Assembly: GCA_004802705.1 (NCBI GenBank)
Contig: SGPL01000085.1
Location: forward strand, 1-64,000
Direction: 5' to 3'
Origin: Bondarzewia mesenterica
Taxonomy: Eukaryota > Basidiomycota > Agaricomycetes > Russulales > Bondarzewiaceae
Length of the DNA: 64,000 bases
The notes beneath the pieces were generated by a model that saw nothing but the letters and a program-made list of their open reading frames with translations, was not told where the DNA came from and searched no databases. A program made the translations under genes and the position numbers. This document shows positions 50,095 to 61,773 of the stretch, one piece after another; the first letter of the stretch is position 1, and each line of letters starts with the position of its first letter.

Positions 50095-52617
50095 ATGGAT
50101 GACGAACAAGCGTACATGCAGACTGCTCTCTACAAAATTCAGGAGACGCCTGGCTACTCGCCGTTACCGGAGGAAGGGTCTGTGAATACGCTCGAGAGAC
50201 AAGTGCAAAATGTACGTTCTGCACTCCTCTGTCGTCTTCCCATCCAAGGACAGACATATGCATGATGTTATTGTTTGGTTGCAGGTCGCAGAACCTGCAA
50301 CGTTCAAGCCGACCGACGAGCAGTTCTGGATGAATGATCAGCGCGGGCGGAGGAGACCGAACACAGAGTTCTTGCGCGAACACTTCTTGAAAGAAGGGAG
50401 GGTTGACGGTAGAGCAGGCGCTGTCGATCATCAGGCAAGCTACGGATTTGTTAGCTTCAGAGCCAAATATTCTCTATGTCCGCAGCCCGGCCACCGGTGC
50501 GTCTTCCACTTACTCCTCTGTTCGTAATCTCTCACGGTTTCGGCAGTGGTGGGGGATATTCATGGGCAGTATGTAGGTTTTTGTTTTGCTTGTGCGTTAA
50601 AATATGACGGCTCAGGCTTAGTTTGAATAACTAGTATGACCTCATGAAGATACTCGAAATAGGTGGCAAATTTTCCGATACGAATTATCTATTCCTTGGG
50701 GATTATGTGGACCGAGGTTGTTTTGGCATTGAGGTGTGTGCACCTGTTCTAGTCTGACTCCCCAGTTCCCATTACCACGTTCCCTTCCTTGTCCATTTCG
50801 ATGCAGTGCCTGCTGTATCTTTACAGCCTGAAGCTTTGGTGGCCTGACCGACTATTCCTTCTCCGTGGAAACCATGAATGCAGACACTTGACTGAGTATT
50901 TTACTTTCAGAAGAGAATGTGAGCATGTCAGACCTATCAAATGGGTTATTTTTGCTGAAACAACTACCAATAGGCCTTCACAAATACTCGAATGAGGTGT
51001 ATGAGGCATGCATCGAGTCATTCTCCGCTCTTCCCGTTGTAGGTTTGTTAGACGGCAAATTCTTCTGCGTTCATGGCGGGATATCCCCCCATCTGGACAC
51101 GTTGGAGGATATCCATCGCGTAGGTTCACCATTGAGCGCACAACCGAAAGCCGGAAGTGTAGCTGATCGGTCTTACTTAGATGAATCGTTTTGAGGAGCC
51201 GCAAGCGCATGGTCTACTTTGTGACTTACTTTGGGCTGACCCCATTCCTAATTATGGACATGAGAACGAACCCTCTATGCACGGTCCTGGTATTCCTAAG
51301 GGGACGCTTTGGGAATATAACGGCGTTCGCGGATGTTCGTATTTCTATACGCAAGTCTATTCCATTGCCATAATAGCTTGATACCATTCTGACGCTCAAT
51401 TCAGTTACGAGGCTGTTGTCAAGTTCCTCCAAAGGAACGATCTGTACGGCGTCATCCGAGCACACGAAGCGCAAGATGCGGGGTACAACTTCATCAGACA
51501 CACCCAGACGCTCGTTCTCATACTGATCATTTGCACAGATACACCATGTTCCGCAAGACCCCCACTAAGAAGTTTCCGTCTGTTATTACCGTTTTCTCTG
51601 CCCCAAATTACCTGGATGTGTACCATAATCGCGGAGCCATAGTCAAGTATGCAAACAGAAACTTCACCATTCGGCAGTACCATGCCAGGAGCCATCCTTA
51701 CTGGCTACCCAATTTCATGGATGCGTTCACGTGGAGTTTACCTTTTGTGGGCGCGAAAAGTACGTCCCAAGACTGTTCGTTGCCTGTGGTTTGGTAATAG
51801 TTAATCTATCGTAGTCATCGAGATGCTCCTTGCCATCCTGAGTATTTGCTCTCAGGAAGAACTCGAGGTGTCCTCCGACGAGGAAACGGACGATGGTCGT
51901 ACTGTTCCTGATGCAGAAGCAGCGATTACCCCGAGCGAATTGTCCGCTCGGCGCCAGCAAATCAAAAATAAGATTTTGGTCGTTGGGAAGATGCAGAGGA
52001 TATTCCAACTGCTACGGTGTTTATTCCCGACAATACGTTTGTATTGGATTAGTTCACTGAGGTTTCATCATTGGTTTCCGTTTTCAGAGAAGAGTCAGAA
52101 TGGGCCTCAGAGCTTGCGCCTGCGGTTGAACAACTGCCTGGCGCTGGGGCACGCGGGGGCGATGCGCTAGGTGTGCAAGGCAATCAGATTCGGCAGTATA
52201 TCCGCAGCTTCGATGAGGCGTGAGTACTCAATTTGAATGATCTTCTTCATTTGAGACAAATTGTTCCGTTCAATTCTTCGCAGACGCCGCCTTGATCAGG
52301 CAAACGAACGTCTCCCGCAATTTGACTACACTCCCACGTCGTATCCGCTTGTTTCAGTGCCTTCCATGCGGCAGCCCTTGCTACAGCGCTCCTACACTAG
52401 TGGCGGCAGCACGCCTACCGGGGAGGGCGAGGAAGAGGCGGGGCCTCCGGGTGCATGGCCTCATCCACCGGGAATGGATACGGAAGCGTTGATACACCGT
52501 ACACTCGCGGAGGATGATGGTGACGGCGGAGTTGTTGAGCGGCTCGCGGAGAGAATAGCTAGGGGGAGGAAGCCGACTGGAAGACCGAGGCCTTTGAAGA
52601 GGCATGAGACGACTTGA
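50095..52617 (+). CDS. CNA1: calcineurin catalytic subunit A (PP2B)
   Basis: Ca2+/calmodulin-activated Ser/Thr phosphatase. Motifs: [11 protein letters not shown], then (one frame over) [20 protein letters not shown] and [12 protein letters not shown]; the metallophosphatase motifs [22 protein letters not shown] and [79 protein letters not shown]; and [20 protein letters not shown] at the calcineurin-B-binding region. The calmodulin-binding segment ([20 protein letters not shown]) and autoinhibitory segment ([18 protein letters not shown]) are both present. A Gly/Pro-rich tail ends at TGA 52617. Oddities: the conserved frame needs the loss of one G at 50396-50402, and the intron before YEAVVKF uses a GC donor (GCAAGT at about 51351). 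Compared with typical fungal CNA1 it looks somewhat diverged in the core. Confidence 0.92.
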
Positions 52618-55334
52618 AGAAGAAGATACAAGGCTAGGAGCTGGCGTGTCTGTTTTCCGATCAACTCAATGGATACCTGAGTGGTCCTTCAGAAACGCCG
52701 TTGAGGGATATGAGTTGTGCACATCTATTAACTGTTATATTAGGCTTTTCAAATCGGATCTATGTATTGTGACTGCTTATGCTGGTCTGCATGCCTTCCA
52801 AGGGCCTTCTGCCGCTCTGCATGATTTAACCATACCCGTGGCATGAACTATCTCGAGAGAACGGCTATGATGGCGACTCGTCGAATCGCAACTTCATTCC
52901 GGATCCGGATTACATGTTACTTACTTGTCGGGTTTCCTTTCCTTTTTTTCTTTCCACCGCCAAATCATTACTGTTCCATACATCTTGCAGCCACTTCGCT
53001 CGCCGCCACAAAACCCACAAAAATTAAGCAATATCAGAAACTGTCAGAAGGCAGTACACTGCGAATCTTCATGTCTTGTCATCCAAGAACTGCCTTGCCC
53101 ATATCTTGTCGCGGCGTATGTAGTCCTCATATGTTTGAAATTGTATTTCCTGGTGGTGTCCTTTGGTAAATTTATATCCGAAAATTCCGTGGAAAGCGCA
53201 ATGTTGCGCCGACGATAGAAGTACACTAGAAAGATGATTTATGAATCATGAGGATGCTCAGTACATCGGGGCCCAATGAACGCGTTGAAGTTGTACGTTG
53301 GCTGTGCATTGTTGAATGTCATGTTCGTGGTGCCAACCTCGTCACCAATTTCCCATCCCTCTCTGACGACATTGCACGTATCACGAAGCGGAAGTTTGAT
53401 TTTCGACACGCCGGAGGGAAGAAGAGAAGCAGACTTTGAAGAACCACAAGTGAGAGCAACTCGAGCGGGAGACGCACGCAGCATCGGATCAGTCACGCGC
53501 CCTTGGTCGCGTCGGAACGAGGCGGGAAAAACGCTGGATACGACCAAGAGGAATATACCAGCTCGAAAAATAGAGTATGCGCAAAAGAAGAAATTTTCAT
53601 TGCGAAGGGCAATAATTAGAAAGGAGAGTGCTATGAAATGGGCGAAAAGGCAAGAGAGCGAGAGAGTCGACAAAGAAAACTGAGGAACTCCTTGGGATGA
53701 TATAGCGCACAGGTACGGCTCTTAACTGTGTCCCAGACTCCAGCAGGAAATTGTGCCTGATCTGCATTCTGCTGTCAAGTATAGCCCATAACATCAGCAA
53801 GGAGGTCACGGATTGAGACATGGGAGAGATAGCATGCGAGATGACAAGGCATCAGTTAGTCTCGGACCAGATGCAATCATTGAATGACAAGTCAATCATT
53901 GGCAGTCATCAGGACAGCGGGCGGGCGCGGATCATTGCGAGTGCAATGATAATTGAGAGGCCAGCGCAGCGCATGATATCATTGATGCAGGAGATGGGAT
54001 AGAGACTATTTTTCCTGCAAGGGAGGATCCTGAGGCACGAAGGTTGACGAGTGGCTACTCTGCCTCGGGGAGACTACCCGCAAGTGGAGGTATTCCAGAC
54101 AGCAATGGAAGCTCGCATTGAGAGCGCTTGGTCACGTTTGCCTAAGAAATATTTCCGCAGTCGCAATTTTGAATGAAAAGCGAGAACAAATGTTAGGAAC
54201 TTGTGCTTGGATGAGGATGCTATCGAATCCAGATGGAAAGGAGCACGAGGGATATCTGCGCGAGACTCACCAACATTTAGGCTGATTTGAGTGCCGACGT
54301 TCAGAAATAATGTTATCAGACCAGGATGGTGAACGGTCCTCCAGAAATGGTGCAAAAAATGTAGTTCATCCCACGCAATATTCGCAGATAGAATGAGTCG
54401 AAAGTCCTTCAAACACTACCCTCTACACGGAGATATTTCAAAGCTGAAAGTTACTTTGGAATCTGGATCGGCATGGCCTCGTAATGATGGCAAGAAACGG
54501 TTGAACAAAGAAGCGTCGAAACGTTGACAAAAGGTAACGATCTAACAAACAACAGATGAAGGTCCTTCTGTCATCGGAATCAGGAAAAGGTGTGGGGGCG
54601 TACGTCGTATAGACATTGCAGTTATCCTATGCGATATCGTCGTCGCGAAAATACTGACAGAATCACTCGGGCAACGCTGTGAGAGGCTGTGAGCTGCGGT
54701 GAAGTCAAAAAAAAATGGCGTCGCATGCCGCTGTCGNATNCNGCTGTCGGATACTGCCCTTAACACAGAATGACTGTCTTCTGTCACGTAGGTCGCTATA
54801 GACGACGTAGTACCAGCTCTCCAGAGTCGCGCATAGGAACTAGTCGGTCCACACATAGGCGGCTGGCTTCCGATAGCTTCCGATCTCTTCTGATTTGGTT
54901 AGTCACCTGACAGTATTCTATCATATCACACAACACCTGAGATAGCTAAGTATGCACGTACTTGTGGAAACAATCGTACTTACGTTGGGACCATGTCGGA
55001 CACTTACGCATGGCTGTTTTACCACGCATCGTCCATTATACCCTGGCGAATGACGAATACTAAACAAAGTCAGCAGTCTGCCAAGCCGGGCGTGGTTCAG
55101 CACTCCCTTTCAATCATGAAAGGGAAAATTCAAACTGGCGAATTGTAGCACAACGGTAAGAGGCGATCAGGCGACAAGAGATATTATTTTATTGCTAGTA
55201 CGTTGAAATGAAACCGGCAACCCGATAACAAAAAAGAGACCCAATCAACATTGCACCGTGCGACAGAACGTTCTACACCTATGAATCCCGATAGTTAGCA
55301 TCCGTCCATTATCGAGAACCGTCTGACACTTACA
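52618..55334. other. intergenic, no gene supported
   Basis: 2.7 kb between convergent genes. A minus-strand open stretch at 53239-53673 with hydrophobic residues has no ATG start at its end and no splice support. Three undetermined bases lie at 54737-54742 within a short repeat of GCTGTCG.ATAC. No tRNA or known repeat recognised. Confidence 0.4.
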
Positions 55335-56055
55335 TCACACTTGGAGGCAGAGCACGGAGATAAGAGCGGTGAGGTTGAGGTGGAGGATGGTCAATTTGAC
55401 GTCGACAATAAGGGGGATGAGTGCGACAAGGACATCGCCAAGGACGGCACCAACAAGCTTGATAACAATCGCAACGAGCCCAGCAACGAGTTGCCTGTAA
55501 TATCGGCTCAATGAGCCTATGTCCTGGATGAAAAAAGTAGAACAGTACCCACCCGACGGGGACAATGACGGTCACGATCGCAGAGATATCACCCTTTACG
55601 CAACCAACGACATGGCCAAGAGCACCGAAGACAAGGCAGATAACGCCAGCCAAGAGTTGCGCAACTTCCGTAAGGGTGATCTGGGCCGTACCGTCAACAG
55701 TGAGGAGGATATCCGCGACGGGCTTGTCAACGAGATTATTGAGAGCATTGACCGCGTCGGAGATAACGACAGTGACGTCCGCAATGATGGGCTGGACAGC
55801 TTCATGAGTCGCGTTTCCTGCGACAATGTAGCCTTGAAGAAGAAAGTCAGTAAGTAATTGCGCAGGCAGAATATTCAAATATGTACCAAGTTCGCCGCAG
55901 AGGGGCTGCAGGGAGGTGGTAAGGCCGGTAAGGACCACAGCTACACTCTCGCATCCACAACGAGGCACGTTCGCCGCAGGAGTGAGAGGCGCAGCGGAGA
56001 CGAGAGCACCGAAAGCGAGGGTGGCGAACGAAAAGATCTTGGCGAAGGAAGGCAT
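55335..56055 (-). CDS. small secreted hydrophobic protein, paralog C
   Basis: Three exons. Signal peptide MPSFAKIFSFATLAFGALVS then AAPL. A Cys-containing segment (RCGCESVAVVLTGLTTSLQP then LCGELG), an intron (about 55903-55850) to YIVAGNATHEAVQPIIADVT and VVISDAVNALNNLVDKPVAD, a hydrophobic stretch with LLAGVICLVFGALGHVVGCV, and after a second intron (donor GTGGGTAC) a long hydrophobic C-terminus, QLVAGLVAIVIKLVGAVLGD then VLVALIPLIVDVKLTILHLN and ISVLCLQV. Same overall plan as paralogs A and B (signal, TGLxxxLQPL block, hydrophobic end with LTILHLNLT), but with several cysteines and no clear KR site. Function unknown. Confidence 0.72.
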
Positions 56056-56177
56056 TTTAGAAAAGACTGTGAGGGGATAAAGAGTGTAGGGGGATAAATT
56101 TTAGATTAGAGCAGACTAGAGAAAGAGAGAGAAGATGACTGGGAGGTCGATGGGGAAAGGTTGACTTGAAACTGCGC

Positions 56178-56185
56178 TTTATATA
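56178..56185 (-). promoter_or_regulatory. TATA box of paralog C
   Basis: TATATAAAGCG on the minus strand, about 125 bp upstream of the start at 56055. Its 3' part (ATAAAGCG) matches the element upstream of paralog D. Confidence 0.5.
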
Positions 56186-56199
56186 AGAGTGCGGGCACT

Positions 56200-57285
56200 A
56201 AGGCCATCGGAAAATTCGGCTTCGCAAACGCTGGAAAGTAAAAACATGCCACAAATACGAGGGTGAAAATTGAGGAAATGATCGGGACGACAAGCTAGCG
56301 AACGTACAGTGTTTCAGCTCGGAGTTCTATTACGGCTTGGTTGCTTCTGCCTATTTGGCTGTCCATCGCGTAGCTGTACTGTGGAGCAGGTTAATTGGCG
56401 GAACATTATTTACATTGGAACCTCCAAGTTATCTGCATGCCACACGGGCCCAAACTGGTTCAGGGCTAATTCCAGCAAAAGACCATCCAAAGATTACTCA
56501 CTGCGGATAATACTGCACTAGAGAATTGGCAGGCAGTCAACGATGACAGTTGGAAGGAGGGGATTAAGCGAACTTACACACCTTCCTATTGAGGTAACCG
56601 CAATAATATCAGCCGGGCAAAGGGAGTCGATTGCCGAGCAAATTAGCCCACCCTCGATCCTCGCAACCGACGCCAGTCTAAAATCCTGCGACATAACGAA
56701 GTGACTTTCCGTAGCCATATTTTTATGATATGATATTCCATGGAATAAAATCACTGCTCCTGCCAAGGCGCGGAGTTTAGCTCTCATATTCCAACGTAAA
56801 TTAGTTTCACGGCTGACGGAAAGTCATCCTGTAATCACATACTCCGCATTCCGAACACGAATTCTCTGGCCAGAGTTCGATTTGGCAGGTCACTAACAGC
56901 CCCGAACTCGCCGGGCAAGGAGTATCGCCCAGTATCCGCTGTAAGGCTATCAGGTGACTTGGATGTACTTGTTTAGACCTGGTGTGCAGAGTAAATATGT
57001 AGGATGCCAAGAACGGGGCTATTTTTGGCTGCTGTTCGTGGAGCTAGTGCGGAACCGGGATGTCGATGAAAACTCACGCAGAAAACCATCCGAAACCTTG
57101 TTTGACCTACAAGGACCTACTGTCGCCTACACTTACGTTGAATAAAGTACTCACGCTCTTCCAGAAGGGCATTGGAAGAAAAGGGTTAAATGCACTGTCA
57201 GCACATGCTTGTTAAATGACGGGGATCTTGAATTTTTGAAGGCCGTGGCAGGAGGAAGAGAACAACACGACGATACTTATGTACA
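56200..57285. other. intergenic, no gene supported
   Basis: Both strands read; the longest open stretch (minus 56518-56787) has no family motif or splice support. Confidence 0.4.
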
Positions 57286-57480
57286 GCTGCTTTGGCCGAA
57301 TTAATCAGGATAGAGGTGGGGCCTGAAATTGAGTCGGCCAGCTCAGCCGAGACTGGCGGAGTCCAGAGTTCGGGTTGATGTCGGCTTATTGCCGTGGCCT
57401 AGGGCGAGCCAGCCGACTCAATTTTTGACCCCGCCTGCACCCTGATTAATTCGGTCAGGCCTATCTTTCTTAAAGCAGCC
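57286..57480. repeat. small hairpin MITE
   Basis: About 195 bp of DNA whose two halves pair. The left arm GCTGCTTTGGCCGAATTAAT.. matches the reverse complement of the right end: both contain GCTGCTTT, CCGAATTAATCAGG, a G-run and AATTGAGTCGGC. The right arm has about 17 extra bases. The central 70 bp is unpaired. No coding capacity. This is the form of a miniature inverted-repeat element; family not recognised. Confidence 0.65.
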
Positions 57481-57843
57481 ATAATATGGCCCAGTCTCCG
57501 CTGCTGACCTCACCCAGAGGACAATTGTTCCAAGTATGGTCAAGAGGATCAGCAAACCGCCAGACCAACGGCACCATGGATCATTAAGAAACAGAAGAAT
57601 TCAGACATTGCACGAGAACAGTTTTCATATATGCCAACGATTCCATCAACCATAAGATAGAAAAAAAATCGTAATCTAGCATGGGATGGAGACCCTTCAA
57701 ATCAGACCGTCGAAGAATGAAAGGAAACCCTCAACCAACACCGACAGAGACGACCTAAGCTAAGTATCATGCTGCGAAGGAACGTAGGATTAATTTGATT
57801 TCGGTTTATTGCGATAGGTTCAAAGCAACTCACCAATGGGAGT

Positions 57844-58682
57844 TCAGAGCACACCAAGAATGCCCGACAATCCGAGGGAAAGCAGCGTGGGCAGGATTTC
57901 GAGGATGACGGGCAAGAGAGCGAGAAGGATGCTCAGACCTGGCAAGCCGCTGAGCCCGAGGACTGAGGACAGGAGGGACGTAAGAACCGTTCTGCATAAT
58001 TCACACACGATATCAGTTCTCTACCCACCAGCAACATGGAGGAAAATGTACGCACCCAAGACCGCCGAGGGTTGCAGTACTCGCAGAGGTACCCGTGGCG
58101 CCGCCAAGTACGCCAAAGACGGAGTTCAACAACCCCCCGATAAGAGACGCGATACCACTGGCATCGAGGACGCCAGTACCGTCGGCAGTACCGAGGATGG
58201 TGCTTGTCGGCAGGCCGGTGAGACTGGTGAGGGATGAGACGGCATCTCCGATGAGAGTAGTAACTTCGCCCAAGAGGCCATCGACGGCAGAGAGGCCTCC
58301 GCTGGTTCCGCTACTTCCACTGCTGGTTCCGCTGCTGGTTCCACTGCTAGTCCCGCTGCTAGTTCCACTACCAGAAGTGAGACCGGCTGCAGTATCATAT
58401 TCAGATTCATGAAGGGAACGAAAATAATAAAGGGAGGAAAGACGCACTAATTTCTTGGAGAATGGGGTCCAGGAGTGAGGTGAGGTTGTCGATGATACTG
58501 GTGATGCTCGTGAGATCCTGACGCGGGAGGATCCTCTTCTCTGGGGCAGCGGGGGTGTCGCGGACGACGAGCCCGGGTGCTACGACAGGTGCGACGTCTC
58601 TGACGGTTGGCACCGCAGACACAGAAACGAATGCGCCGAGGGCGACGGCAGCGAAAGTCGCGATCTTAGTGAATGAGAACAT
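57844..58682 (-). CDS. small secreted protein, paralog D, with Gly/Ser/Thr repeat
   Basis: Three or four exons. Signal peptide MFSFTKIATFAAVALGAFVS (cleavage near SVSA), a propeptide-like part with a dibasic EKR and PRQDL, then TSIIDNLTSLLDPILQEIS. The next exon begins AAGLTSGSG and has about five GTSS units, followed by VDGLLGEVTTLIGDAVSSLT and IASLIGGLLNSVFGVLGGAT. The last exon is very Leu-rich (LGLSGLPGLSILLALLPVIL) and ends SGILGVL at 57844-57846. The start is almost identical to paralogs A and B, so it belongs to the same family, but the Gly/Ser/Thr linker is its own. Secreted; role unknown. Confidence 0.72.
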
Positions 58683-58798
58683 AGCGGCGTATAGAGAAAA
58701 CTGCGTTGGGAGAGAAAGGTGAGAGAGGGAGAACTCGTGTCTGCAACTGAATGAGACTCAATGAACGAGATGAGGAAGAAGATGAAGAGCTCGGGTCG

Positions 58799-58806
58799 CT
58801 TTATAT
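58799..58806 (-). promoter_or_regulatory. TATA-like box of paralog D
   Basis: CATATAAAGCG on the minus strand, about 120 bp upstream of the start at 58682. Confidence 0.45.
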
Positions 58807-58956
58807 GTGCTTGAGGAGACTTGCTGCTGAGGTGGGATCAGATGTCTAGTCCGCGGAGATGAAGGCACTTTAGAGAGTGACAGCGTAACGCTATTGTAAT
58901 GCGTTCCTGGCATTTTTCATCCTTGCGTATCTGCTGCTGATGCTGCTGTGAGCAGA

Positions 58957-59779
58957 TCAGTGCGTGCCCTGGAACTTCTTTCTCGCCCGCTTGATTTTCG
59001 GGTGAAAACACGCAGGAGTGAGAATTAGGAAAATTATGCCGACCGTCACAGGATCATTCGTACCTTCCACAACACAAATGAAACAGACAAGAACCACGAC
59101 CACGAGCAGTACGAGACCCGTGCAGCACAATCTTGTTCAAGCCCTCAGCTACTTCCATAGGTTCGACATGAGAACATTGAAGTCAATAGAATAACCTTAC
59201 CAGACTTGTGGGTGTTCTCCAAACTGAAAAGAGGTCACCAGTCGGATGGTTGCATAACTCCGAGGCTACGGAAGACTCACATTCTCTACCATATCGGAGG
59301 GCAACAACATATCGCTTCTGATGAACCGTTCGGGTCAACCAAAAATCTCCAAGTTCGGCACAGTGCCCAAGACGAAGACGGAGCTCTGAGACGCGACCAC
59401 CATAGAAGCCAATGGGGGTCAACAGTTCGATAGAGATCGCTGGAAATGACTTACTCCGAGATAAAAACGTGCCGTACATACGACAATCTTGACAACGTGT
59501 CGACAATTAGAATAGTATGTCGAGAACGCGAGCGATTTGTACTGTACGCGTTCAGCTCTCAGCACCGAAGTAAGCAAACCTCACAACATGAAGACGATGC
59601 TGTCGAGGTCGTCGAGGTCATCGATATCAGGACTTCGACGCAGAGATCTCGAGGTGTCTGGCTGGTGAGTAAACAAGGCCAAATATCATTACACTTCGCA
59701 GTGTCACCGATACTTTAGCAGTACCGCCAGTACTACTCGGTATAGGCATCCCGCAGCCGGCCAGTTCCAAACTACTCAT
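58957..59779 (-). CDS. putative membrane protein, unknown family
   Basis: Starts MSSLELAGCGMPIPSSTGGT (ATG at 59779). An intron (GTATCGG..CTCACCAG) joins in phase to PDTSRSLRRSPDIDDLDDLD, and a second (GTGAGG..TACAG) to TNRSRSRHTILIVDTLSRLS and YVRHVFISE. Further exons appear to read SSVFVLGTVPNLEIF and FGEHPQVW, and the last contains two hydrophobic segments, TGLVLLVVVVLVCFICVV and VTVGIIFLILTPACF, before a basic tail KIKRARKKFQGTH (TGA at 58957-58959). The junction into the last exon does not close cleanly, so that part is tentative. Divergent from the BEM46-like gene with only about 115 bp between starts. No family recognised. Confidence 0.45.
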
Positions 59780-59895
59780 TCGTCTTTGATCATCTCTAGA
59801 AGAGCGGCAGAGAGACTGATTTGTTTGTACGCAGCGACCCTGCCGCAAAAGACGAGAGATTGAGGCGTGTTCGTAAACTCAAGAAGTCACACAGC

Positions 59896-60963
59896 ATGTC
59901 CAACTTCCTACCGAGCCTCGAGACATTTGCGAAGGTCGGTTCAGTTCATCCCGCTCTCGAGTTGAACCCCACGAGGCGTGCCAGGTATCAGCCATCTGAC
60001 CAACTCATACTGACGATGACCGTATAGGGCACAGCTGCCACGGCTGCAGGTCTTTCGACCATAGGCATGTTATCTCGCGTCCATTCTTGCAGAGTTCTAG
60101 ACATCGTGACCTTAAAATTTCAGGGATGGGATTGCTTTACTATGGCCAGAACTACCTAATATATCCCAGTGCCTTCCCACTAGGGTCCCGAGTCGGTGCG
60201 AACATTCCTCTTACTGTCCGCGCATAGCCGCGCATCCCTCTTGAATCCCTTACTGTTGTCGTGCCTGAACGTTGAACTTGTACGATCATAACACGCGACA
60301 GACGTTCCAACCCCGACCGACTTCTCTCTTCCTTATATCGACCTCGAACTCACGACACCAGATGGCGTTAGACTCTGTTAGACTCAAGTCGTATTTGTTG
60401 CTCCAGCGGCCGAATTTGCACGTTCCGGGGGCAACACAGATTGAGTGGGATGATGAACAAGATGATGAGGCTTACGACATGGTGAGCAAAGTTCTCGGTC
60501 GTCTGATTCCGTGATGTCTTCCGTCCGAGATTCTCCATCATGCTTCGACCCCTTCATCCAGTCACAGACTCACGTCTTGTCATCAATCCGCCTGCTTACA
60601 CCTCATTCACAGTTCTCCGCAACGCGTCCAACTATTATCATGTTTCATGGTAATGGTGGAAATCATGGGCACCGTATACCTCTGGCGAAGATTTTTTTCG
60701 CCAAAATGCGCTGTAACGTCCTCATGTTGTCATATCGTGGGTGCGTACGCCCGCTTTTTCTTGTTATTTCTCCTATATCATTGATCATCTGTTGTCTATC
60801 TTGCTCTTTTCCCCTTTTTGGGCTTCCATTTCACCGATGCGACTCACGCCGTTCGGACATGAAAATTTTTGCTGAAATCTTCTCCGTCACTCTCACTAAT
60901 CGTGCTTCCCTCCTTCCTGATTCCACAGTTATGGACATTCAGAAGGCTCACCCTCTGAGAAAG
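59896..60963 (+). pseudogene. 5' part of a BEM46/ABHD13-type hydrolase, frameshifted and cut off
   Basis: Exons of a Bem46-like alpha/beta hydrolase can be followed: MSNFLPSLETFAKVG; GTAATAAGLSTIGM; GLLYYGQNYLIYPSAFPLGS; VPTPTDFSLPYIDLELTTPD; KSYLLLQRPNLHVPGATQIE; FSATRPTIIMFHGNGGNHGH (oxyanion-hole motif HGNGGN); FFAKMRCNVLMLSYRG; and YGHSEGSPSEK, ending at a donor GTACGT at 60964. The nucleophile (GxSxGG), acid and His parts that should follow are absent; a foldback element and a Helitron come next. Within the DGVRLKSYLL region a 10-bp near-tandem duplication (GTTAGACTCT at 60368, GTTAGACTCA at 60378) shifts the frame and creates a stop. This is therefore a broken copy, or a gene interrupted by insertion. 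Confidence 0.75.
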
Positions 60964-61410
60964 GTACGTCGGGTCCTTTTGCGTTGAACCGGAAACAATC
61001 CTCGATTTTGTTACGATTCCCGATTCCCGATTCTCGATTTAGGGAATCGTTCCTTTTACATGGCATTCCGCGCGACAATTTTCCGTAACAGCGAATTCGT
61101 GCTCTAGTGACTTGTAGTAGATTTGTAGTCGAACTACGATAGAAACTAGTCAGACTAGTCAGACTCAAACTCCGACTTCAACGACCTCACAAATTGTTGT
61201 AGTCTGCTTATCCGGATGACTGGATATCTGATTGCGGATGTAGCCAGACTTCAACTACCTAGAGTTCGCATGTAGTTGGCTACCCTTTGATTGTTTTGTA
61301 GTATTCCTTCACCGATAAGTAGAACAACAAGTCAACGAAACTTGAAGTTGCCCCTCTTTTGCCTTCCGCTCTTCCTCTACATTTCTCCAATGTAACTTCT
61401 TCTCCGCCTG
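60964..61410. other. spacer between broken gene and foldback element
   Basis: No coding signal. Contains a short direct repeat (CGATTCCCGATTCCCGATTCTCGATT, in pieces, near 61015-61040) and two copies of TAGTCAGAC near 61147-61165. Possible Helitron or intron sequence; boundaries unknown. Confidence 0.3.
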
Positions 61411-61678
61411 CATCAGGAAATCTACATGTAACTTACTATAACTTACTGTAACTTACAGACCTTATACAAGGCCACAAAGTTATGAAAGTGAAGAAATTGA
61501 ACAAAGTTGAGTAAGATACCTAACTTTTTTTAATTAAATGAAAAAGGTGCTATAAGTATGTCCAAGCTAGTATATCCCTAATTAATTGGTACTAAACAGC
61601 AGCTAATTAACCACTAATTATATAGCCAGTAATTAACTAATAAGAAACGAAGCCAGAAAAACTAACACTGCAATATTT

Positions 61679-61773
61679 GCCACTTAAGAGATTTGAACCC
61701 AAGATCTCAACAAACTGAAAGCCAAACCAAAAGCATATTGAATGCTGTTAACCATTCAGCCAAATAATTCTTG
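61679..61773 (-). repeat. tRNA-derived (Leu-like) segment, left arm
   Basis: On the minus strand: TTTGGCTGAATGGTTAACAG resembles a pol III A box/D arm, GGGTTCAAATC a B box/T arm, AGCA-TTCAATA-TGCT a possible anticodon arm (loop anticodon CAA, Leu), and the intervening length fits a long variable arm. The acceptor ends pair poorly. A tRNA-derived SINE-like relic rather than a working tRNA. Confidence 0.5.

Noticed and set aside
53239..53673. 144-codon minus-strand open stretch with a hydrophobic N-terminal part, looking like a secreted protein
   Set aside because: The codon at its upstream end is TTG, not ATG; no splice signals supply a start, and no family motif is visible.
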